DNA of 64,000 nucleotides, from assembly GCA_028751875.1 (NCBI GenBank), contig CM054162.1, positions 8,444,616-8,508,615 of the forward strand. The letters run 5' to 3'. Under the pieces are notes generated by a model that saw only the letters and a program-made list of their open reading frames with translations, searched no databases and was not told where the DNA came from. The position numbers and the translations under genes are program-made. The number at the start of each line of letters is the position of its first letter. Positions within the stretch are counted from its first letter, which is position 1. The DNA is from Rapana venosa (Eukaryota; Mollusca; Gastropoda; Neogastropoda; Muricidae). Shown here in pieces: positions 55,489 through 64,000 of the stretch.

Positions 55489-56640
55489 AGCATGTGACTA
55501 GCTCTTAGTAATCCACAATGGAGAGCTGAGATTGTGAACTCAGATCTTAGAAAAAGTAAATAAATGAGCACAGCTTTGGAAAGTTAAGTTTGATATATAA
55601 AAGACTGAGCTGGTTAATTTTGCAAGAGATCACAAACCAATACCCATTCTGACATTTAGGCACACTCAATTGCAGGGTGTTCTTCATCATAAACACTTAG
55701 AAATTACCATCCAAAGTAACTGTAAATTGGAGGAATGTATGAAAAAATTGCAAGTAAGTGTAACCTACTTATTTCTTGATTAAAATCGCACAGGTACGTA
55801 CATATTGAACAGAAAAACACTAAGCACCATTTATCTTACTGGTATCTGATTATAGTGATATGATTTGGGATAGTTGCACTAAGACATTTTCAGGTGCTTT
55901 AGAAGAGCTCCACGTAGAAGATATAAGGGTTTTTACTGAAGCCGTCCGTGGTACTAGTCACTTGACACATTATCAAGAATCAAAGTGTTGCTGTTTAACA
56001 GAAAGGAGAAATAGCCATACACTGGTGTTTTATCATAAACCAGTCCATGGCAATACCCCAAATTATCTATCAAACCTAGCCCCTCCATTACTTTCTTCTC
56101 AAAATCCGTCCAATGAACAGAGACCCCACAACAGCTTAATATTCCAAAGTAGAACTGTAACACATGGTGCTTCCTTTTTCCCCGTCCACCACTGGATTCT
56201 GGAGCAAACTACCAGTGTAGGTGCAAGCTAGTACTTCTATCAGTTCATTGAACATGTCCTCTTTGTTGGGGATATAACAGTTCCCAACTAGTTTTCATTA
56301 TGGAAACACAAAACAGGAAATCATCCGCTGCAGACTTAGACTTGAAAGGAGTAATCTCAACTGTGATTTAAAGACCAGATATTTACTGAATGGTCCATCT
56401 TGTGCTTGTGGCAATCCCATACAAACAAACAGCTGAATATTTCTTCTTTTTTTTTTTTTTACTGTCCCCATTTTTTCAAGTGTTTGCCATCAAACAATTG
56501 ATACTCTGAAACGGGATCAAAAGAACTCAAAATACTTTATTGTATGGCGACAGACAGATAAACTTTAATAATAACATTAACATTTTTAAAACAGTTAATG
56601 AATTTATAGATAAATCCAGACGATGTTAGAGTACAACCAA

Positions 56641-57002
56641 AAAGATGAATGTATAGGAGGACTGTGTGATGGAGTCCCTCCCCCTCTCACGTCTTGTTCG
56701 GGCTGCACTGCCGTCAGTCACAAAGGACGTGTTGTTTCCTTGGGGCTGGCATCTGCTGCCTGGTGTGTGGGTGTACTTTTCCTTATAGTCTTTGTCTTCT
56801 TCAGTTTCCTATCGCTGTGTGTTGTTCTTCTTTGTTGTGTAGCCGTGTGTGTGAAAACGTGATTTGATGTCTGTGAATAGGAAAAAAGTCCCTTTGTCTG
56901 CATAACTCACCAACAATGTCCATTTATCATGGGGTTGTGGGAGCTTCAAAATAAGCTGTAACTTGATGATACCTTTCCCCTGCTGTCTTGTTGTCTGCTT
57001 CT
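56641..57002. other. Probable 3' flank of the CR1/Jockey-like LINE; no other feature
   Basis: A plus frame at 56623-56862 is hydrophobic by composition and has no recognisable domain. Confidence 0.4.
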
Positions 57003-57006
57003 GATG

Positions 57007-57040
<34 letters not shown>

Positions 57041-58358
57041 TATGGAATTTATATAGTGCTGAATCTTGTAAAAAAACAAACAAATCGAAGTGCTTGCACT
57101 CAATCATTTACAGGCATGAAACTCTCCTTAAACATAATGAACAACAGATTTCAAAACCATGCGCGCGCACGTATGCACGCATGCACGCACAACACACGCA
57201 CACACACACACACACACATACACACACACACACACCCCCACACACACACACACACCACACACACACAACACACACCACACACAACACACACAACACACAC
57301 ACACACACACACTCGGGACAACCTTAGAAGGTGAAAAATGCTGTTGAAAATTAGGGACAGATTTTTGGGGGGAAAAGTCTCAGGTAGGAAAAAAGGTGTG
57401 TTTTGAGGCTGGATTTGAAGGTTCAAAGTAAAGGCTTTTGGCGGAAGTGAAAAAGGGAGGTCTTTCCCAGGTGGCTGGCCAGAAACAAGAAAGGAGCGAC
57501 GGCCAACAGTGTTTTGTTTGAATCTGGGTGTTCGAAAGCACAAAGTATCTGCGGCTGAACGAAGGGAACGGGATAGAGTGTACAGATGAAGACAGTTACA
57601 GAGATAAGAGGGTGCAATTTGTGGAGACATTTGAAACAGAGGGTATTGATTTTATACTCCAGTCTTTGTGAGACAGGCAGCCATAAAAGGATCGCAGAAG
57701 AGAGTGATGTGTTCAGATTTTTTCTTTCTTGGGAAACCCAGTCGAGCTGCAGAGTTTTGTATGGCGTTGAAGAGAGTGGATAATAAAGCTGTTAGGCCAG
57801 CCAAAAGAGAATTACAGTAGTCTAAACGTGAAAGAATGAGAGATGTGACAAGCTTGGAAGTTGCTCAGTGGAAGATACTTGCGAATCGCGTTTATCGCCG
57901 TAATTGATAGTAGCAAGACTGGCAGGTCTGGGTGATGAATTTGTTCATAGAGAGTGTGTTGTCAAGAACTACTCCTAAATACTTCACAGAGTTGGACAAA
58001 GGAACTGACGTATTGCCGAATTCTATTGAAGTTTTTGCGATAGAGGAAAGTTGGGTCCCTATGAGCATGGCTTCGGTTTTATCGGCATTAAGTTGTAACT
58101 TGTTCTGAGTCATCCAGTTTTGAATGTAATGAAGGCAGTAGGAATATTTGTCAGGAGGGAAGGCAAGTTTTCAACAGTATCACTGCACTGAAGCTGAGTA
58201 TCATCGGCACAGAAATGATGATCAATATGGTGGTTGTTTATTATATGTGAGAATGGAGCAGTGTAGAGAGTAAAGAGAACAGGGCCCAGGACTGATCCCT
58301 GCGGGACTCCACATTCCATTTTGACAGGTTTTGATGGAATTTTGTTTACAATAACTTG
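57003..58358 (-). mobile_element. L2-like LINE copy L2-9
   Basis: Closest relative of L2-1. Tail at 57080-57010, CA-rich 3'UTR (57190-57312), degraded C-terminus (57630-57420), 'NKLQLNADKTEAMLIGT' (58105), 'SVKYLGVVLDNTLSM' and 'MECGVPQGSVLGPVLFTLYT' (58319). The catalytic box is 'HFCADDTQL' (YADD changed to CADD). It is 5'-truncated at 58358 next to SINE-C. Confidence 0.85.
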
Positions 58359-58359
58359 T

Positions 58360-58582
58360 ATACAGGTAAAGGTAAAGGTGCCCCATATCTTACATGGTTG
58401 TAGGGGAGTGAGGCATTAATGACCTCAGCTTCTCAAGGGGCCAGTATATTGACGGCGGTGCCCATCTCCTCTCCCTCGCTGCTTTACCTTCCCTGACCCT
58501 AAAGAGGGCAGGTACCCATTTACAGCTGGGTGAACTTGGGGATTGTACTGAAGCCAAGGCACGCAAACGCTCTACCATCCAA

Positions 58583-58585
<3 letters not shown>
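58360..58585 (-). mobile_element. SINE-C copy 1
   Basis: On minus: 'GGTAGAGCGTTTGCGTGCC' (tRNA-like A-box region), 'CACCCAGCTGTAAATGGGTA', 'CCTGCCCTCTTTAGGGTCAG', 'GAGAAGCTGAGGTCATTAAT', ending in ACCTTTACCTTTACC. It aligns with 62230-62444. The usual B box is not obvious. Confidence 0.65.
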
Positions 58586-58669
<84 letters not shown>

Positions 58670-58672
58670 TGA
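58586..58672. repeat. (TA)n microsatellite
   Basis: Pure TA over about 85 bases, directly at the SINE-C head. Confidence 0.95.
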
Positions 58673-58990
58673 ATAAACAATGTTTAAGCCAATCGTGAGA
58701 TATCTGATAATTTACACCTATTCATATTCATTTCATTTTACCATCTCAGATGGTCAGTGTTGTTAAGGCTTACCTAATTCAGCCATAACTGCTCTTATGT
58801 TTCTGCATTAATCTGAAAATTATTACAAAGCTTTCAGATTTTATGTTTAAAAAACAGTTTAAGAATTTTCTCTGATATAATAGTTTCCCAATTTTCTGAA
58901 ACATAGTCACATTCTTTAAGAAGACTTGTGTCTTTAAAAGAAGAACACGCTTGCGCTGAAGCTTGTACTCAAGCACAGACATATGCCCTT

Positions 58991-59056
<66 letters not shown>

Positions 59057-59215
59057 TAGGTTTTGTTTGTTTTTTAAAAGTGTTTTCCTTCGTATTTACT
59101 GTGTAAGTGTAAGAGAGTATTGGACTTATTATTAAGATGTATCCCTACGGGCGGGTACTGCATGTACAAAAGCACATGAGTGCTTATTCATTTTCGAAAT
59201 AAAAGAATTTGTCAT

Positions 59216-59286
<71 letters not shown>

Positions 59287-59399
59287 CTCTCCCCTCTCTC
59301 TCTCTCTCTCCCCTCTCTCTCTTTCACCCCCCCCCCACCCCCCACACACAACCCAACCACACACACACACATAGTTCTTATGGCTCTTAACTAAAATTT
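58673..59399. other. Unassigned sequence, CT tracts and a SINE-B-type 3' end
   Basis: CT tracts at 58990-59060 and 59216-59320, and a CCC/CA stretch at 59326-59372. At 59130-59215 there is a SINE-B-type 3' end ('CTACGGGCGGGTACTG', 'GCACATGAGTGCTTATTCAT'). The remainder shows nothing recognisable. Confidence 0.55.
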
Positions 59400-60060
59400 T
59401 TATTTTCCGTATTCTTCTTTCGTATCTTGCTTTGTGTTGACTCCAATCCCGTATAGTATTTCTTAAAAATCCCCAAACTTCAAGGTCCCCCGGAATTATT
59501 TTGAAATTAATAAAGTCATAAAATCTCCTAAGTTTTAGAGGTATTCCTGTTTCTTTTTTTTGGGTGCCTTCTCACGTTGGAAGATTTTCAAATGAGTGGG
59601 TGACAGAGCGCAAAAAAGGGGCAAGACATGATATGGAATCGATAGAACTGGATGTTCCCTTATCTCTACAGGAGGGATACCGTATATTAGAACAAACTTC
59701 ATGGGGTAGGTTTAAAGAATCTGATCAATTCAATGAACGATATTTTAAAAGTTGTCTGACCACTGCCCATATTTCTTGTTATATGGCTCCTTCTCAAACA
59801 GACTCGTATTTTATATCCGTGAGAAGGGTTAGTTCACTATATTTTAGAAGAAATTAAATGCATTCCTTTCAAAATTTTGTAAACATGTCAAATGTCTATG
59901 TGGGGATCATATTTCAATACCTATCATTTTGAATGCCTATTGTAAAAAACCTTTTTTTACCTACATTTTCTGAACAGTCTCTGGGGAAAAAAGTATTTGA
60001 AAATCCAAAGCTAGCCTTTGCCATTGCCAGATGTTTATTGCATAGTTTAACTTGAATATT
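59400..60060 (+). pseudogene. I-like LINE RNase H C-terminal half and tail
   Basis: Plus reading: 'CVDS'-like start, 'SFFWVPSHVGRFSNEWV' (59550-59600), 'LDVPLSLQEGYRILEQTSWG' and 'RFKES'. After a shift come 'LNAFLSKFCKHVKCLCGDH' (59855-59910) and a degraded tail. Side by side with the minus-strand copy at 1864-1279, the order 'WVPSH', 'EGY', 'LNAF' and a Cys pair is the same. The final RNase H Asp is lost ('NEWVTERKK'). Confidence 0.6.
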
Positions 60061-60109
60061 TATTGTAGTTACATTATTGGTTATTTCATGTTTCCACATT
60101 GTTGAGTTT

Positions 60110-61224
60110 ATATTTTGCTCCTGTTTAAAAGTTTATCCTTACTTTTTCTCAGTTTTTGTGGGGGGTGGGGTGGTTTTTTTTTGGGGGTGTTTTTTTTTGG
60201 TTGTTTTTTTTTTTGTTTTTTTTTTTTTTTTAAAAAATAAAAAACCCACTGGGCTATTTTTTGCCCTTTTCTCCTTCCACCTTTCCTCCCCTTTCCCTTT
60301 AACTTAAATTTCATTTTCTTTTCCCTTTTCAAATTTACACTTAAGGGAAACAAACAAAATTTAAAGACAACACACAAACACACACTCCCCCACCCCCCCC
60401 TCCCCCCCTCTCTCCACAACCCCCCCCAACCCCATGAAAACCCCCAAACCAGAAAAAAAATTTTTTCCCTCCCCCCCCCCCTTTCTCCTCTCCACCTAAA
60501 ACCCCCCCCCCCCCCCCCCCAGACCACACACAGACACACACACACAACAACACAGACACCACCCACACACATTCACTGCTTATTCAAAGACCATCTGGGA
60601 AAAAAAAAGTTTGACTTTGACTTTGACTTTGACTTTGACTTTTACTTTTACAAACACACAACACACAACACACCACACACCCCCAAAAACACACACACAC
60701 ACTCACACACAACCCCCCACACACACTGTTTTTTCTGAAAAAAAGTTTTTCCCTTTGGGCTGTGAATTAAACGGTTTCGTTGCCCATGGCCCTTCAAAAG
60801 GGTAGGGCCCACAGTCTCCTCTCCAGCGGGACCCGCCCCTGCTCCTGAAATTTGAGCAAGCTTTTTTCTTTTTTCTTCTTTGGGCCCAACGCTCAGAAAC
60901 AACTATTGTGGCATAGGGGTGAAAAAGGTTGCGCTGCATTAAAAAGCCTGAAAAATCAAGCCAAGCATCCCATCTTTTCGTGGGGAGAGAATTGTTTTCT
61001 TTGAAATTTTGTGGGAAAAGCAGGAGAATGGGGCCCAAAAAGGCCGAAAACAGACCGAAAGGGGTTTACAGGAAGAAAAAGGAACAAGGCAGAAAAAAGT
61101 TAGGGTAGAAAAAGAATTCCTGACAAAAACCCTTTTCAGGGAAAGGGGGGATGGCCCTTTTTAAAGGCAAAGCCCTGAAATATTGGCTTGAGGGGGGGCA
61201 GGGGGTCTCCCCAACCCTTGTAGG
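60110..61224. other. Homopolymer-rich low-complexity region
   Basis: G/T runs (60155-60235), C runs (60385-60520), a (TTTGAC)n hexamer array at 60610-60650, CA-rich DNA to 60730, then unassigned purine-rich sequence. No gene recognised. Confidence 0.6.
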
Positions 61225-61373
61225 TGGGTGTGTGCGGGGCGTTTTTGTTTTGCCGTGTGTGTTTACATTTCATTTTGTAAAAACTATTAATTGCAACTTG
61301 TTGCATGTGTGAGAGTAGGATGGATGCAAGCGCTTTGATTTGTTTTTGCAAGACATAGCCCTATACAAATTCC

Positions 61374-61405
<32 letters not shown>
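61225..61405 (+). mobile_element. L2-like 3'-tail element, tail-only copy T3
   Basis: 'TTTACATTTCATTTTGTAAA', 'AACTATTAATTGCAACTTG', 'GCGCTTTGATTTGTTTTTGC', 'ACAAATTCCATTTATTATT', and (ATT)n to 61405. It is immediately followed by SINE-A. Confidence 0.75.
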
Positions 61406-61406
<1 letters not shown>

Positions 61407-61790
61407 GAGGTAACGCGCCTGCCTAGAAAGCGAAAAGTCCGGGTCCGAAGTGTGCCATGGTTTGAATCTCATTTGGACCCGAAACTTCCCCCCATCCATT
61501 ACACCATGAGTGGTGATCTGGGTGCTAGTCTTTCGGATGAGACGATAAACCCGAGGTCCCGTGTGATACACAAAATTATTTAGCGCACGTAAAAGAACCC
61601 ACGGCAACAAGAGAGTTGTCCCTGGCAAAATTCTGTAGAAAAAGCCACTCTGATAGGAAAGCAAATACAGTTGCAGACAAAAGAAAAGAGAAAAAGGTGG
61701 CGCTGCTCTTGTTTCGTCGCGCTCTCCCTGGGGAGAGCAGCCCGAATTTCACGCAGAAGCAGCTGTGACTTTAAGTGGTATAGACAGATA
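61406..61790 (+). mobile_element. SINE-A, complete tRNA-derived copy
   Basis: Head 'GAGGTAACGCGCCTGCCTAG' (A-box region), then 'GGTTTGAATCTC' (B box, 61459-61470). The central domain is 'TCTTTCGGATGAGACGATAA' with 'ACCCGAGGTCCCGTGTG', followed by 'CGCACGTAAAAGAACCCACG', 'TGGCAAAATTCTGTAGAAAA', 'GGTGGCGCTGCTCTT', 'GGGGAGAGCAGCCCGAATTT' and a short A-rich end. The element is about 385 bp. The central domain is of the conserved kind shared by many invertebrate SINEs. Confidence 0.8.
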
Positions 61791-62229
61791 ACAAAAATAT
61801 TGTTAATGACTTTTAAGGCTAACTCAATAATAACAACAGAAAACAACAAAGGGCAACATACATATGAGAGAGGGGGGAAGAGACAGAGATAGACAAAGAC
61901 AGAGACAGACAGACAGACAGAGATAGACAGAGAAGGAGAAACAAAGAGAAAGAGATAGAGACAGAGACAGACAGAGATAGACAGAGAAGGACAAACAAAG
62001 AGAAAGAGATAATTGAAAGAAAATATTAAAGCTCCGGCGCACAGCGATTTCACGCCAAATCAATTCAATCCCCAGCAACAACAACAAACCAGTTGCAATA
62101 GTAGGCCTACTGCATTACAGTGACAACAGACCACAATAAAATGTGGGCAATACATACATCATAAAACCACACTAGAGAATTACCACCACCCCTCCCCCCC
62201 CAAAAAAAAAAAGATTGCTAATTCGTTAC
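61791..62229. other. (GACA/GATA)n-rich tract and unassigned sequence
   Basis: Interrupted GACA/GAGA repeat at 61870-62010; the rest shows no recognisable feature. Confidence 0.6.
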
Positions 62230-62444
62230 ATAAAAAGGTAAAAGTAAAGGTAAAGGTGTTCCCATAACCTATGTGGTCGTTAGGGAGTGAGGTGTCGTCA
62301 GGTACCTCAGCTTCTCCAGGGGCCAGCGTTTTGAGAGTGGCGCCTATCACCCTCTCCCTCACCTCTTTACATTCCCTGACCCTAAGAGGGCAGGTAACCA
62401 TTTACAGCTGGGTGAATTGGGGGACTGTACTGAAGCCAAGGTGC
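62230..62444 (-). mobile_element. SINE-C copy 2
   Basis: Aligns with 58360-58585 over its whole length: 'GGTAAAGGTAAAGGTG', 'GGGAGTGAGG', 'CCTCAGCTTCTC.AGGGGCC', 'CATTTACAGCTGGGTGAA' and 'GTACTGAAGCCAAGG' on plus. The pol III-type head is cut at the junction with RTE-g. Confidence 0.65.
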
Positions 62445-62760
62445 GCATGCTACTACGGAGATGCAGGCAGGAAGACATGGGAACCATCATCACCAGACGA
62501 CAGTGGAAATGGATTGGGCACATCCTCCGAAGAGACCCACAGTCAATCACAAGAACAGCATTGCACTGGACCCCAGAAGGAAGGAGAAAGAAAGGAAAAC
62601 CAAAAGCAACGTGGAGGAGAACAGTAGAAAGTGAGATGAAGGCCATGCAGCACTCTTGGGGATCAGTGACTAGGTTGGCCCAGGATAGGCAGGAGTGGAA
62701 GAGCTTTGTCGCTGCCCTACACACCACTGGGTGTAATGGTTGATGATGATGATGATGATG
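62445..62760 (+). mobile_element. RTE-class LINE RTE-g, 3' end
   Basis: An open frame to 62743 reads 'RRQWKWIGHILRRDPQSITR', 'ALHWTPEGRRKKGKPKATWR', 'RLAQDRQEWKSFVAALH' and a stop. A (TGA)n/(GATGAT)n tail (62744-62760) follows. Same subfamily as RTE-f. It is 5'-truncated, and its coding remnant is undamaged. Confidence 0.8.
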
Positions 62761-62769
62761 GCTTTGTAA

Positions 62770-63200
62770 CAAGGCTCAATGCTGCTTAACCTTAGCTTGG
62801 GGTAAGCAAGTGCTCTGACCATAGGTTATCTCGTTCAGAATCTTATTAATACAGACTAGAAAAACAACAGTCTAAGGACAGACCCTTGTGGTACACCTTA
62901 GAAAACTATTTGTTTTAGCAGATTGTTCTCCTTAATTACAACTGACTGATATCGATGGGTAACATGATTTGAACTTAATAGTTGGGGATTTCGTGATAAT
63001 CAAATTATGCTACTTAAATTGGAGACATCTGTGCCATAAGCCTGCATTGTCAAAAGCTTTCGAAATGTCCACAAACAGAAACCTGAGCAGGGTACCTTTC
63101 TAATTTTCTTTGGTGGTAAATACCTACTAAGACACCACTGTGTTGCAAAGAAAGAAATTTGATCCACAGAAATGAGCTTATCCATTGTGGTCTAATCTAA
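62770..63200 (-). mobile_element. CR1/Jockey-group LINE RT fragment
   Basis: Minus reading: 'FVDISKAFDNAG' (about 63070-63035), 'QAYGTDVSNLSSI', and 'GVPQGSVLRLLFF' (about 62905-62865). The palm motifs B and C-adjacent are recognisable. Frameshifts between them. Confidence 0.6.
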
Positions 63201-63280
63201 AACAATTCATAATTTGCCAGTCAAGACAATGTCATCAGTCTTCAAGGCGAATTGCTCTTTAATCCTCCCAAGAGAAATAT

Positions 63281-63532
<252 letters not shown>

Positions 63533-64000
63533 CTCGCTCTCCCCAGACTGATGAAACAATGGACCCCAAAAGTAGGCAGACCACCAGGAATGGAAAACTG
63601 CTGGCCATCATCTTGAGCAGAGGGTTTTCCAGTTGCTGTTAGGATTTCAACGTGACCGGTCAGAATGTGCTGGACAATAATAGATCTAGTAAAGCTAACA
63701 ACATTTTATAGAAAGTGTGGAAGTTATGGCAGCTGTGACGCCATGCTTTAATAAACATTTTGCAAGCAGCTTGTAGATTTGTCTCCTGCCTATTTCTAAT
63801 GTAGTAGGCGTTGGAGGGGAGGGTGAAAGCGGAGTCAAAGAAAACAAACAAGATCAAGAATGAGAGGGGGGGAGGGGGGGGGGGGGGGGAAGGAGGGGAA
63901 AAATTTGTTTGTCCCCAAAAAACCACAAGGTTTAATTATAAGATATTTTTTTTGGACAAGTTGATCTTGTTTGTGATTTTGTGGTTTAAAACATTATTTT
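63533..64000. other. No gene seen
   Basis: Unassigned sequence with a G-run at 63866-63890. Confidence 0.5.

Larger units (their letters stand above)
51936..56640 (+). mobile_element. CR1/Jockey-group LINE split by RTE-f
   Basis: Left part: 'AIYFDLSKTFDGVWH' (about 51990), 'LLKWFGDHLSDRTQNLVIKG', 'GVTRGFCLDPLLF', 'FADDVSM' (about 52241-52261). After RTE-f the same frame resumes at 55500: 'LALSNPQWRAEIVNSDL', 'KTELVNFARDHKPIP', 'HKHLEITIQSNCKWEECMKK', then an open frame 55860-56231 with 'RVFTEAVRGTSHLTHYQESK' and 'CCLTERRNSHTLVFYHKPVH'. A C-terminal 'RLRLERSNLNCDLKTRY..' region with 'CACG' lies near 56410. Stops and shifts are scattered. The FADD catalytic box is intact. Confidence 0.75.

Overview
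This is a repeat-saturated stretch of metazoan nuclear DNA, most likely from a mollusc and probably a gastropod. That assignment is an inference. It rests on the abundant tRNA-derived SINE at 61406-61790, the recurrent tail 'GCGCTATATAAATTCCAT' followed by (ATT)n, and the mixture of RTE, L2/CR1-like, I-like and Rex1-like LINEs. No intact host gene is visible. The only host-gene trace is a broken rhodopsin-family GPCR at 34892-35951. One 500-N assembly gap lies at 3615-4114, and several G/T- or C-homopolymer blocks look like poor-quality sequence.

Layout. 1-3614: a SINE fragment, dispersed repeat R1 with a 200-bp TG tract, and an I-like LINE (minus) whose RNase H domain is split by an L2-like insertion. 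4115-9490: low-complexity DNA, then a frameshift-ridden Rex1-like LINE (minus). 9590-16929: a diverged SINE, a second R1 copy, an I-like endonuclease fragment, an RTE split by an L2-like insertion, and further LINE fragments. 16930-31255: one plus-strand LINE ('LINE-2A') whose ORF1 starts with a 2A-like motif. It is broken by three insertions, the first of which is a nest of four successive retrotransposon insertions. 31260-33240: a CT tract, a 25-unit minisatellite and a TA tract. 33241-36090: the GPCR pseudogene and its flanks. 36740-48600: L2-like copies, SINEs, repeat R2 and LINE ORF1 relics with an SGNH-esterase fold. 49740-56640: CR1-like remnants and a nearly full-length RTE inserted in a CR1/Jockey-like LINE. 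57003-64000: another L2-like copy, SINEs, an I-like RNase H fragment, an RTE 3' end and microsatellites.

How the parts work together. The elements form a parasitic ecosystem rather than a pathway. LINEs supply endonuclease and reverse transcriptase. Many sequences of different length share one 3' tail, which suggests common 3'-end recognition. The L2-like 3'UTRs repeatedly carry (TG)n or (CA)n plus (ATT)n, so they seed microsatellites. The nested order, supported in several cases by target-site duplications and by reading frames that rejoin across the insert, gives a relative chronology. LINE and RTE names are clade-level assignments from motifs read by eye; no database search was possible.
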